DNA of 52,460 bases. It comes from Halobacteriales archaeon QS_5_70_17 (lineage in GTDB: Archaea > Halobacteriota > Halobacteria > Halobacteriales > Haloarculaceae). The DNA is taken from positions 1 to 52,460 of the forward strand of contig PXRR01000031.1 of the NCBI GenBank assembly GCA_003021975.1, written 5' to 3'. How positions within the stretch are numbered: position 1 is the stretch's first letter; each line of letters starts with the position of its first letter. Below the pieces are notes generated by a model. The model made no database searches, had not been told where the DNA came from, and was given only the letters and a program-made list of their open reading frames with translations. The position numbers were made by a program, and so were the translations under genes. Positions 1 through 7,418 of the stretch are shown here, piece after piece.

Positions 1-1
1 G

Positions 2-1063
2 GCCCGCCACGAGGCGTGGCTGACGGCGACGTTCCGCCGCCTCGATCAGCAGTACGGCTACCTCGAGGAGCGCACGCCGATCTCGCGGCGGGACGAACTG
101 CTCGCTGCCAGCGACGACTCGCTGCGCCGCGTCGAGATCCAGCGGTTCGCCGAGCGCGTCACGGAGCGCTACCGGAACCGGTTCGACGCGCCGCTGGTGC
201 TCGTCCCCTGCTCGGCGCGCAAGCCCTACTCCGAGTCCCAGAGCCACGGCCAGTTCCACGACGCGATCAACTACCGCGCGCACAAGGTGTCGATGACCTC
301 GCCCATCGGCGTCGTCCCCCAGGAACTGGAGCTGACCTACCCCGCCCAGCACTACGACTCCGTGGTGACCGGCCGGTGGACCGAGACCGAGATCGAGTTC
401 GTCGCGAGCGTGCTCGCGCGCTACCTGGCAGCGACCGACTACCCGCGCCACGTCGCCCACGTCCCCCCCGGCGGCTACGCCGACATCGTCGAGCGGGCCG
501 CCAGCGAGGCGGGCGTCGACTTCGAGTTCACCGTCGCCGACCACCCGACGACCGACGAGTCGCTGGCCGCGCTCCGGGAGACGCTGGCCGGCGAGCCCCG
601 CTACCGGAAGCGCGAGCGCGAGCACAACACGGTGCGGGCCGTCGCGGACTACCAGTTCGGGGCCGGTGCGGGACGCGACCACGCCCGGGGCGCGGGCGAC
701 GACCTCCTCGGCGAGATCGGGACCGAGGGCCGGTACCCCTCGCTGCGCGTGACCGAGGGCGACGAGCAACTCGCGACGCTCGTCCCCCAGTACGGGACGC
801 TGGCACTGACGCTGGCGGGCGGGCGCCGCTGGCTGGAGAGCCCGGTCCCCGCCAAGCGCGTAGGGATCGACGGGTTCGTCCCCGAGGGGAGCGTCCTCGC
901 GCCGGGCGTGCTCGACGCGGACCCGTCGATCCGCGTCGGCGACGAGGTGGTCGTCGAGGGGCCGCGGGCGTTCGCGGTCGGCAAGGCCGCGATGCACGGC
1001 GACGAGATGGCCCGCTCGGCCCGCGGGATCGCAGTCGACGTCCGCCACAGCGAGGAGCGGTGA
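2..1063 (+). CDS. arcS: archaeosine synthase ArcS (C-terminal part, 5' end outside window)
   Basis: ArcS (TgtA2) works on preQ0 at position 15 of tRNA, the step between TGT-inserted preQ0 and archaeosine. The frame is open from base 2 without a start, so the N-terminus lies upstream of the window. The motif PCSARKPYSESQSH (codons near base 206) matches the PCS-x-x-KPYS-x-S-x-SH signature of this family, and the last roughly 75 residues, including VGIDGFVPEGSVLAPGV and GDEVVVEG, look like the C-terminal PUA RNA-binding domain. The ORF-track entry at 16..1089 is a shadow in another frame. Its usual partner, the radical SAM protein RaSEA, is encoded at 24992..26086. Family assignment is by motif recognition; confidence is high. 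Confidence 0.9.
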   Translation, partial: ARHEAWLTATFRRLDQQYGYLEERTPISRRDELLAASDDSLRRVEIQRFAERVTERYRNRFDAPLVLVPCSARKPYSESQSHGQFHDAINYRAHKVSMTSPIGVVPQELELTYPAQHYDSVVTGRWTETEIEFVASVLARYLAATDYPRHVAHVPPGGYADIVERAASEAGVDFEFTVADHPTTDESLAALRETLAGEPRYRKREREHNTVRAVADYQFGAGAGRDHARGAGDDLLGEIGTEGRYPSLRVTEGDEQLATLVPQYGTLALTLAGGRRWLESPVPAKRVGIDGFVPEGSVLAPGVLDADPSIRVGDEVVVEGPRAFAVGKAAMHGDEMARSARGIAVDVRHSEER

Positions 1064-1112
1064 TCGGCGCCGGCAAAGACGGCCTTTAGTCGCGTCTAAT
1101 CCTTCTCCCAGA

Positions 1113-1493
1113 CAGGACGTCGAGAGCGACCGCGTCGGCGCCTACGGGGGCGTCCTCACGAGCTTCGTCCGCGTCCTGTTCGCCGAGTTCGGCGACGAGA
1201 CCCAGGCGCTGACGGTCAACCTCGCCATCGGCTTCCCGGACGCGCCGCTGTCGGTGTTCGCCGGCGTCGTCGCCGCCCTCGGCCTCCAGACTGGCGTCGA
1301 CGCGGTCGTCGGCGAGCGCGTCGGGGCGCACCTCCCCGTCGGCCTGATCGAGGGCGCCGCCGCGGCCGTCTTCATCGCCTTCGGACTGCTCGTGTTCGGG
1401 ATCCTCCCGCCGCGGGCGCTCGCGGGGACGCTCGCGGCCGTCGCCGCGGTCGTCCTCGGGTGGATCGCCCGCGACCGGTGGGTAGCTTCTTGA
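1113..1493 (+). pseudogene. remnant of a TMEM165/GDT1-type cation transporter (C-terminal half only)
   Basis: The frame encodes FVRVLFAEFGDETQALTV followed by two hydrophobic segments (FAGVVAALGL..., LIEGAAAAVFIAFGLLVFGI). FGDETQ resembles the E-x-G-D-[KR]-[TS] motif of the GDT1/UPF0016 cation-transporter family, which normally carries two such units in about 200 or more residues. Only one unit is present, and no ATG, GTG or TTG precedes the motif in frame back to arcS, whose stop lies about 50 bases upstream. The ORF-track start at 1254 lies after the motif and would omit it. I read this as the surviving second half of a transporter whose first half was deleted. It could still be expressed from an internal start. 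Confidence 0.6.
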
Positions 1494-1515
1494 CGAGTCG
1501 CTCCCCACGGGCAGT

Positions 1516-2031
1516 ATGATCGAGGCCGGCGACACCGCCCCCGCGATCGAGGCACCGATGGCTACCCCCGCGGCCGCCGCCGGGAAGCGCGGCGAGTACA
1601 CCGCCGACGACGTCGAGGAGTTCGCGCTCGCGGACGCGCTCGCGGACGGCCCGGTCGTGCTCGCCTTCTTCCCGGGCGTGTTCTCCCGGACCTGTACCGA
1701 GGAGCTCTGCCGGATGGGCGACTGGTGGGACGACCTGGGCGGCCTCCCGGCGTCGGTCTACGGCGTCAGCGTCGATCCCCCCTTCCCGCAACTGGCCTTC
1801 CTCGACTCGTACGACGTCCCCATCCCGCTGATCAGCGGGTTCAACACCGGCGTCGTCGCCGACTACGGCGTGCGCCGCGAGGAAGGCCTGCTGCGGGGAA
1901 TCGCCGAGCGCGCCGTCTTCGTGATCGATCCCGAGGGGACCGTCCGGTACGACTGGCTGGTCACCGAACCGCAGGTCTTCCCCGACCTCGAGGCGATCCG
2001 GGAGGCCGTCGCGGCCGCCGCCGGGGACTGA
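1516..2031 (+). CDS. peroxiredoxin, BCP/PrxQ-like (AhpC/TSA family)
   Basis: A 171-residue cytosolic thiol peroxidase that would reduce hydrogen peroxide or alkyl hydroperoxides. The thioredoxin-fold segment VVLAFFPGVFSRTCTEELC contains the peroxidatic cysteine (C60, in P-x-x-F-S-x-x-C) and a second cysteine five residues later (C65), the spacing of BCP/PrxQ two-Cys enzymes. VIDPEGTVRYDW matches the usual strand near the end of the fold. The length is normal. The protein stands alone, downstream of the transporter remnant and followed by an unrelated hypothetical gene. The reductant partner is not visible in the window. Confidence 0.85.
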   Translation: MIEAGDTAPAIEAPMATPAAAAGKRGEYTADDVEEFALADALADGPVVLAFFPGVFSRTCTEELCRMGDWWDDLGGLPASVYGVSVDPPFPQLAFLDSYDVPIPLISGFNTGVVADYGVRREEGLLRGIAERAVFVIDPEGTVRYDWLVTEPQVFPDLEAIREAVAAAAGD

Positions 2032-2110
2032 CCGGCGGGGGAACGCGGGGACGACACGAAAGGGGAAGCGGTACAGCACGGTTTTGCCCCTCCCGTCCGA
2101 ACCCCGGCGC

Positions 2111-2506
2111 ATGGAGGAAATCTCGCTGGGCGTTCCCCAGCCGATCATCGACTCGCTCCCGAACGAGGACGACACCGCCGCCAGCGACATGCAACGGGCG
2201 GTCGAGAACATCGAGTCCCGGCTCAACCAGGAGATCAGGGGCGCCGACGACGACCCGGAGGCCGCGAGCTTCGCGCTGGACGTCATCGAGCACCTCGAGA
2301 ACCGCGCCCAGCGCTACGACGAGTTCGTCCCCGAACTCCGGGCGTGGGGGCAGTCGCCCATCTACGCCATCGCGTGGCGCAACCTGCAGGCCGACCTCAT
2401 CGCCCAGCTCTACGAGCACGAGGAGCTCGCCGAGCGCCTCGACCGCGAGCGCAACGCCCGCATCGTCGAGGACGGCATCAGCCTCAGCGACCTCTACGAC
2501 GACTGA
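2111..2506 (+). CDS. conserved haloarchaeal hypothetical protein
   Basis: A 131-residue acidic, soluble, mostly helical protein without cysteine clusters or membrane segments. I do not recognise a domain. The start at 2111 (MEEISLGVPQ) is preferred over the ORF-track start at 2084 because a TTTT-containing TATA-like box (acggttttgccc) sits about 15-26 bases upstream of it, as expected for a leaderless haloarchaeal transcript, and the nine extra residues look non-coding. It ends just before a convergent MBL hydrolase gene. Confidence 0.75.
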   Translation: MEEISLGVPQPIIDSLPNEDDTAASDMQRAVENIESRLNQEIRGADDDPEAASFALDVIEHLENRAQRYDEFVPELRAWGQSPIYAIAWRNLQADLIAQLYEHEELAERLDRERNARIVEDGISLSDLYDD

Positions 2507-2513
2507 GCCGGCG

Positions 2514-3416
2514 CTACGACGGGAACAGCTCGTCGAACCGGGCGGCCTGCTCGGGGTCGTGGCCGTAGACCACCCGCGCGCCGGTCCGCCGCTCCACCTC
2601 CCGGCAGCGCCGCAGGCTCCGCCGCCAGTCGGTCCGGCTCCAGAGCAGCCCCGCGCCCAGCGGCTGCCCGGCCTCGTAGTTGGCCGCGACGTAGGCCTGG
2701 TCGCCGGTCAGCAGGATCGGGCGGTCGTCGCTCCCGGTCCGCTCCCCCTCACCCCCTCCGGGGTCGCTCCCGGAGGCGGTCGCGTCCGGAGACCGGGGCG
2801 CGCCGGTCGCCGTGGCGTCAGCGTCCGCGCCGAGCAGCGTGCCGAGCAGGCCGGGCGTGTGGCCCGGCAGGTGGAGCAGGTCGATCCCGTCGAGCAGGCG
2901 CGTTCGCTCCCCGTGGACCACCTGCCAGTTCAGGTCGCGGTCGAAGTCGCTGCGGGCGTACGCGAGCGCGCCGTCGGCGGGGGCTCGCCCGGGAGCGGTC
3001 CGGGCGCGGGCATGACCGAGTTCCTCGCGGTGGACGTACACCGGCACGTCCGTCCCGTCGAAGGCCGCGAGACCGCCCGCGTGGTCGACGTGGAGGTGCG
3101 TGGCGACCACCAGGTCCACCTCGCCGACGCCGCGGCCGACCGCCTCGAGACTCGCCGCGAGCGACGGGGTTTCGAGCGGCGCGAACGCCTCCCGGGTGGC
3201 CGCGGGCCAGCGCTCGGCGGCGTCGGGGTGCATCCCCGTGTCCCACAGCACCGTCGCCTCGGGGTGGTCGATCAGGAGGGCGTAGACCGGCCCCTCGGCG
3301 TACAGCGTCTCGGGGTCGCGGTCGCTCGCGGTTGCGGTCCGCAGTCCCTCGACCACGCGGTTGGCGTCGATGCCGACCCGGCCGCGGTCGAGGACTGTCA
3401 CCGGCGGTACGCTCAT
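2514..3416 (-). CDS. MBL-fold metallo-hydrolase (N-acyl-homoserine-lactonase-like)
   Basis: A 300-residue metallo-beta-lactamase-fold hydrolase. ATHLHVDHAGG supplies the H-x-H-x-D-H metal-binding motif; further metal-ligand motifs are LLHLPGHTPG and ILLTGDQAY, and VVYGHDPEQ is the last histidine motif. The order and spacing resemble lactonase-type (AttM/AiiA-like) members, but the substrate cannot be inferred. A low-complexity insertion (about residues 200-230, rich in G, S, D and T) separates the HTPG and GDQ motifs. It is transcribed divergently from the AOR-like gene at 3499, with its own TATA-like box on the minus strand at 3441-3449. Confidence 0.85.
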   Translation of the reverse strand: MSVPPVTVLDRGRVGIDANRVVEGLRTATASDRDPETLYAEGPVYALLIDHPEATVLWDTGMHPDAAERWPAATREAFAPLETPSLAASLEAVGRGVGEVDLVVATHLHVDHAGGLAAFDGTDVPVYVHREELGHARARTAPGRAPADGALAYARSDFDRDLNWQVVHGERTRLLDGIDLLHLPGHTPGLLGTLLGADADATATGAPRSPDATASGSDPGGGEGERTGSDDRPILLTGDQAYVAANYEAGQPLGAGLLWSRTDWRRSLRRCREVERRTGARVVYGHDPEQAARFDELFPS

Positions 3417-3440
3417 AGATCGATCCGTCCGGCGGACGGG

Positions 3441-3449
3441 ACATAGCCG
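3441..3449 (-). promoter_or_regulatory. TATA-like box for the MBL hydrolase
   Basis: On the minus strand this reads cggctatgt, 25-33 bases before the start codon at 3416. That is the spacing seen throughout this window for leaderless haloarchaeal promoters. Confidence 0.4.
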
Positions 3450-3462
3450 TTTCCCGTAGTGA

Positions 3463-3472
3463 TACGCTTATC
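3463..3472 (+). promoter_or_regulatory. TATA-like box for the AOR paralogue
   Basis: tacgcttatc lies 27-36 bases before the ATG at 3499, in the short divergent intergenic region. Confidence 0.45.
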
Positions 3473-3498
3473 AACGCGAGCGCCCAACCCGGAGTCGG

Positions 3499-5328
3499 AT
3501 GAGCGACCGCCAACGGGACGCCGTACTCCGGGTCGACCTCTCTGCGGGGACCGTCGAGCGCGAGCGCGTCCCCGACGAGTGGCGCCGGAAGTACCTCGGG
3601 GGGAAGGGCCTGGGCGCGCGCTACCTCTACGAGGAACTCGACGCCGGTACGGACCCCCTGGGCCCGGGGAACCTGCTCGCCTTCATGCTCGGGCCGCTGT
3701 CGGGGTACCTCCCCGGCGAGTCCCGGTACGCCGCAGTGACGAAGTCGCCGCTGACGGGCGCGTTCCTCGACTCCTACAGCGGCGGTGCGTTCCCAGACGC
3801 GTTGGCGGGCGCGCTGACGCCCCCCGACGGCGAGACGAGACCGGATCGCGGCGAGAGAGCGGACGCGAACGGAGACTCGACGGGTACCCCACCGACCGGC
3901 GGCGGCCTCGGCGTGCTCGTGACCGGGGCGAGCGAGCGCCCGGTCGTCCTCGTCGTCGAGGACGGCGAGGGGCGCCTCGAACCGGCCGAGACCTGGGGCG
4001 AGGACGTCGCCGCGACCTGCGCGGCCCACGAGGGGAGCGTCGCCTGCGTCGGCCCCGCCGGCGAGAACGGCGTGGAGTACGCCACTATCGCCTCCGGCGG
4101 CGGCGACCACCACGCCGGCCGCGGGGGCGCCGGCGCGGTGATGGGCGCGAAGGGACTGAAGGCGGTGGTCGCGCGCGGCGACCCCCCCGAGGGGCTCGCG
4201 GACCTCCGCGAGCGGTACGGCCGCGAGTACGCCGAGAGCGACGTCGGCCGCTGGCAGGCCGCCGGCGAGACGATCGAGAGCGTCGACTTCGCCAACGAGG
4301 TCGGCGCGCTGGCCACGCGGGGCTGGCAGGCGACGACCTTCGAGGGCGCCGACGGGATCGGCATCGAGGCGGCCAGCGAGGCGGCCGGCGACGACATCCC
4401 GGGCGGGTTCCGGATCGAGACCGACGACGGCGAGAGCGTCCCGCGGGGGGCCGCGCCGATGAGCCTCGGGGCGGGGCTGGGCATCGACGAGTTCGACGCC
4501 GTCGCGGAACTCGGCGAGGTCTGCGACCGCCTCGGGACGGACGTCATCAGCGCGGGCAGCGCGGTCGCGTGGGCGATCCGGGCCGGCGACCGGGGCCTGA
4601 TCGACCGCGAGTTCTCCTTCGGCGACCCCGACGGCGCCCGCCGGCTGATCGAGGAGATCGCGACGCGGTCGACGCCACTGGGCGACGCGCTGGCCGACGG
4701 CGTCGCGGCCGCGGCCGACCGCTACGGCGGCCGCGACCTCGTGCCGACGGTGAAGTCCATGGAGCTGCCGGCCTACGACCCGAGCGACTCGCCGGCGATG
4801 GCGCTGGCCTACGCCACGAGCGACCGCGGTGGCTGTCACCGCCGGGCCCGGCCCATCGAGGAGGAGGCGTTCGACCCCGACTGGAACCTCGCCGACCGGG
4901 TGCGGGCCGTCGCGGGCGCCCAGACCGCGCGGTCGGTGCTCTGGTGCCTCGTCGTCGACGACTTCGTCGGCGAGGCGCTGTCGGACCTGGGCGCCGAGTG
5001 GCTCGCGGCGGTCGGACTCGACTACGACGACGAGGAACTGGCCCGGACCGGCGAGCGGATCTGGACGCTCGTGCGCCTGTTCAACGCTCGCGAGGGGTTC
5101 GACCGGAGCGACGACGAACTGCCGCCGGCGGTCGCCGGCGAGGGGCGGATCGACCCGGCGGCGTTCCAGCGCCTGCTCGACGCCTACTACGCGACCCGGG
5201 GGTGGGGGCCGAACGGCCTGCCGACCCGCCGAGCGCTAGCGCGCTTGGACGTCGCCGGCCTCCCGGACGCCGCGACCCCGCTTGACGACCGCACGGCGAA
5301 CGTGACACCCGAAACTGCCGATGACTGA
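3499..5328 (+). CDS. aldehyde ferredoxin oxidoreductase (AOR) paralogue lacking the Fe-S ligands
   Basis: A 609-residue member of the AOR family, whose typical enzymes oxidise aldehydes with a tungsten-bispyranopterin and one [4Fe-4S] cluster. The N-terminal pterin-binding fold is recognisable (RKYLGGKGLGARYLYEEL, TKSPLTGAFLDSYSGG, GRGGAGAVMGAKGLKAV), as are the later SDRGGCH and the C-terminal LVRLFNAREG. The region where the canonical AOR at 22348..24285 has C-x2-C-x3-C followed by ESYEYES contains no cysteines and reads RGAAPMSLGAG (about residue 315), so three cluster ligands and the conserved glutamate motif are gone. A cysteine in SVLWCL aligns with the fourth ligand. The frame is intact and its last 8 bases overlap the next gene, so it is not decaying. 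It may be a pseudoenzyme or a cluster-less variant. Confidence 0.8.
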   Translation: MSDRQRDAVLRVDLSAGTVERERVPDEWRRKYLGGKGLGARYLYEELDAGTDPLGPGNLLAFMLGPLSGYLPGESRYAAVTKSPLTGAFLDSYSGGAFPDALAGALTPPDGETRPDRGERADANGDSTGTPPTGGGLGVLVTGASERPVVLVVEDGEGRLEPAETWGEDVAATCAAHEGSVACVGPAGENGVEYATIASGGGDHHAGRGGAGAVMGAKGLKAVVARGDPPEGLADLRERYGREYAESDVGRWQAAGETIESVDFANEVGALATRGWQATTFEGADGIGIEAASEAAGDDIPGGFRIETDDGESVPRGAAPMSLGAGLGIDEFDAVAELGEVCDRLGTDVISAGSAVAWAIRAGDRGLIDREFSFGDPDGARRLIEEIATRSTPLGDALADGVAAAADRYGGRDLVPTVKSMELPAYDPSDSPAMALAYATSDRGGCHRRARPIEEEAFDPDWNLADRVRAVAGAQTARSVLWCLVVDDFVGEALSDLGAEWLAAVGLDYDDEELARTGERIWTLVRLFNAREGFDRSDDELPPAVAGEGRIDPAAFQRLLDAYYATRGWGPNGLPTRRALARLDVAGLPDAATPLDDRTANVTPETADD

Positions 5329-6229
5329 CAGCATCGACCTCGACGACATCGAGGCGGAGAGCGAGGAACCGACCGAAGACGACCGCAACCGTGGCGACTG
5401 GTTCTGGCGCGGCGAGGGCGACCCCGAGGACGAACCCGCCGGCGACACCGGCGACGTCGGCCCCGGATCGGACGGACCGACCGGACCGACCGGCCCCGGC
5501 CTGGAAACCGAGACAGACGCGGACGCGGACGCCGAGGCCGACGGGAGCGACGACGCGAGCGATGCCGGCGGCGCCATCCCGCGGGTGCCCCGCGAGAACG
5601 AGGACCGGCCCGTCGGCATCCCCGTCGAGAGCGGGGGCGCCGGCGGCGCGGACGCCCGCCGCGCCGGCGAGCGCGACCGCGAGCGGACCCTCGACCCCGA
5701 CGCGGACCACGTCGAGAGCGAGAGCGGGAATGGAAACGGGAATGGGAGTGGAGACGCCGCCGCGACCGCGCCGAGGACCCCCGAGGCGGAACCGGGCGAC
5801 GCCGGCGAGAGCGGCGACGCGCCCGCAACCGCTTCCGGCCCCCACGGCGGCGGCGTCGACGACCGGACCCAGGCGTTCACCTACCGGTCGCTCAGGCGCC
5901 TCGAACACCTGCACACGGCGCTGGCCGACGCGGAGTCCTGGAGCGACTGGGTCGGCGTCGTCGGCGACGTCCCCGCCCACGTCATCAACAAGTTCCAGCG
6001 GGAGAACCAGGTCGACGTCGACTTCTTCAACGGCGCCGGGGCCGGGCCGGGCGAGCGCCTCGCGGAGATCGGCCCGAGTTCCATGTTCTACGCCGAGCGG
6101 ATGGTGCTGGTCGGCCTCGAGGACGAGGCGTGGATGGCCGAGGTCGCCGGCTGGGAGTTCGTCCCCCTCGCCGAGGCCGCCGAGGCCGCCGGCTGGGAGC
6201 TGACCGACGCCGACGAAGGCGACGCCTGA
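5321..6229 (+). CDS. conserved haloarchaeal protein with long acidic disordered N-terminus
   Basis: A 302-residue protein in two parts. Residues 1-180 are low-complexity, rich in D, E, G, A and T with short repeats (DADADAEAD, NGNGNGSG), and are almost certainly disordered. From about residue 180 (DDRTQAFTYRSLRRLEHL) a compact, conserved-looking domain begins, ending in EVAGWEFVPLAEAAEAAGWEL. I do not recognise its function; there are no membrane segments or cysteines. The start codon lies inside the end of the AOR paralogue (8-base overlap), which suggests co-translation and possibly a functional link. Confidence 0.75.
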   Translation: MTDSIDLDDIEAESEEPTEDDRNRGDWFWRGEGDPEDEPAGDTGDVGPGSDGPTGPTGPGLETETDADADAEADGSDDASDAGGAIPRVPRENEDRPVGIPVESGGAGGADARRAGERDRERTLDPDADHVESESGNGNGNGSGDAAATAPRTPEAEPGDAGESGDAPATASGPHGGGVDDRTQAFTYRSLRRLEHLHTALADAESWSDWVGVVGDVPAHVINKFQRENQVDVDFFNGAGAGPGERLAEIGPSSMFYAERMVLVGLEDEAWMAEVAGWEFVPLAEAAEAAGWELTDADEGDA

Positions 6230-6240
6230 CCGACCGACGG

Positions 6241-6250
6241 CTATAAGGCT
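6241..6250 (+). promoter_or_regulatory. TATA-like box for the 6280-7051 operon
   Basis: ctataaggct lies 30-39 bases before the ATG at 6280 and is the only AT-rich stretch between the two genes. Confidence 0.4.
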
Positions 6251-6279
6251 TCGTCGGGAGAACCCTGACACAGACACGC

Positions 6280-6552
6280 ATGAGCCTGAGAAATTCGATG
6301 CGGCAGTCCCGGGTGCTGACGCTCGTCCTGCTGACCCTCATGGTGTGGCTGCTGGTGACGATACTCCGGATCGGGGTCGACGTGACGAGGCGCTGGGAGC
6401 CCGGCGCCGCGGGCGAGTACATCGGCGCGAGCCCTATCGGCGGGGCGATGGGCGTTCTGGTCATGCTCGGAGTGCTCGTCCTGCTGCTCGTGCTCTACAG
6501 CGAGGTCGGGCACTCAGAGCCGGGACCGAGCACCTGGCCGCCGGAGAAATAA
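6280..6552 (+). CDS. small two-TM membrane protein, unknown function
   Basis: A 90-residue protein with two hydrophobic helices (LTLVLLTLMVWLLVTIL and GVLVMLGVLVLLLVLY) separated by a short loop with RRWEPGAAGEYIG, and a polar C-terminus. No catalytic motif is visible. The stop overlaps the ATG of the next gene by one base (taATG), so it heads a three-gene operon of small proteins. Confidence 0.75.
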   Translation: MSLRNSMRQSRVLTLVLLTLMVWLLVTILRIGVDVTRRWEPGAAGEYIGASPIGGAMGVLVMLGVLVLLLVLYSEVGHSEPGPSTWPPEK

Positions 6553-6695
6553 TGCAGTACGAGTGCACCGAGTGCGGACAGCTGGGCCGGTTCGTCACCG
6601 AGGAGGCCCCGTTCACGGCGCCGTGTCCGATCTGCGAGGAGCGGACCCTCTGGACGGCGGCCTTCGAACCCGAAGGGGAGGGGATCTCGTTTTGA
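6552..6695 (+). CDS. small zinc-ribbon protein
   Basis: A 47-residue protein, too short to have its own line in the ORF track (visible only as the end of the 6345..6695 frame). It carries two C-x2-C knuckles, CTEC and CPIC, 18 residues apart, which form a likely zinc ribbon. Haloarchaea encode many such short zinc-finger proteins; the partner is unknown. It is coupled to both neighbours: its ATG shares a base with the previous stop, and its stop overlaps the TTG start of the next gene. Confidence 0.8.
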   Translation: MQYECTECGQLGRFVTEEAPFTAPCPICEERTLWTAAFEPEGEGISF

Positions 6696-7051
6696 CCCTT
6701 CAGTTCACCGTCGGCGACCGGTTCCTCGACGCCGCCCGGGAGTGGGGGGATTCCCGCCTGATGGACGCCGAGGAGGCGCTCGAGGCGAAAGCCGAGCAGG
6801 CGCTGCTCGAGATCGAACACCTCGTCTCCGGGGCGCACGAGGTGTCGTTCGCCGTCGACCTCGACCAGGAAACCGGAGAGGCGACGATCGCCCACGAGCC
6901 GAGCGACGAGCTGTCGGCGTTTCTCGCCGCCCAGTCCGAGGAGAGCGGCCTCGACGAGGCGGCGCTGCTGAAGCTCCACGTCGACCTCTTCGCGCGGGTG
7001 TTCCTCGAGGAGGACACCAAGCGCCCGCCGAACGCCCCGCCCGAGGAGTGA
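6692..7051 (+). CDS. conserved haloarchaeal hypothetical protein (TTG start)
   Basis: A 119-residue acidic, soluble protein beginning at TTG 6692 (reads MTLQFTVGDRFLDAAREWGD). The start overlaps the stop of the zinc-ribbon gene (ttga), an arrangement that favours translational coupling; the longer ORF-track start at 6563 would overlap the zinc-ribbon gene in another frame and is unlikely. The protein looks helical with E-rich segments and contains no cysteines. Function is unknown. Confidence 0.7.
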   Translation: MTLQFTVGDRFLDAAREWGDSRLMDAEEALEAKAEQALLEIEHLVSGAHEVSFAVDLDQETGEATIAHEPSDELSAFLAAQSEESGLDEAALLKLHVDLFARVFLEEDTKRPPNAPPEE

Positions 7052-7074
7052 CCGGGCCGCCCGCCCGTCGAAAC

Positions 7075-7083
7075 GGTTAAGCC
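7075..7083 (+). promoter_or_regulatory. TATA-like box for the 50-residue gene
   Basis: ggttaagcc lies 28-36 bases upstream of the ATG at 7111. Confidence 0.35.
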
Positions 7084-7110
7084 GGCCTCGGAGCAATACC
7101 GCGACATACC

Positions 7111-7263
7111 ATGTCGCACCACGAGAGCGGTTGGCAGCCGGAGGGGGCCACCGAGACGTACAACGGCTTCGAGGTCTGGGACCACGGGGTCCACCCCGAC
7201 GAGGTCAACTGCCGGGACCACGACTGCGAGGGGGAGGCCGACGACCACGCGGACGACGACTGA
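7111..7263 (+). CDS. small acidic His/Asp-rich protein
   Basis: A 50-residue ORF below the ORF-track length limit: begins MSHHESGWQPEGATETYNGF and ends GEADDHADDD. It has two cysteines (NCRDHDCEG) and several histidines, which could bind a metal, but this is inference. It has its own TATA-like box and haloarchaeal codon usage, and it is followed by a 155-base stretch in which I see no gene. Confidence 0.6.
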   Translation: MSHHESGWQPEGATETYNGFEVWDHGVHPDEVNCRDHDCEGEADDHADDD

Positions 7264-7418
7264 ACCCGCCGGTTCCGTTCTCCCGCCGAGACCGTCCCCG
7301 TCAAACGACAGGTCCAGCCGGTTCTCCGATGGACCCGCCGCGCGACCGGCCCGCGGCGCTCTCGCCGGGTCCGCAGTTCTCACCGAGGTCCCTCGTCGAC
7401 CGTGACCGCGACCGCCGC

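Noticed and set aside
16-1089. 357-codon plus-strand ORF over arcS
   Set aside because: Arg/Pro-rich shadow; the true frame (2..1063) carries the ArcS motif and PUA domain.
2818-4839. 673-codon minus-strand ORF over the AOR paralogue
   Set aside because: Antisense shadow in high-GC DNA; sequence is low-complexity and the plus-strand gene has clear AOR motifs.
5700-5760. tandem gggaatg-like units as a DNA repeat
   Set aside because: They encode NGNGNGSG in a disordered arm; explained by protein low complexity.
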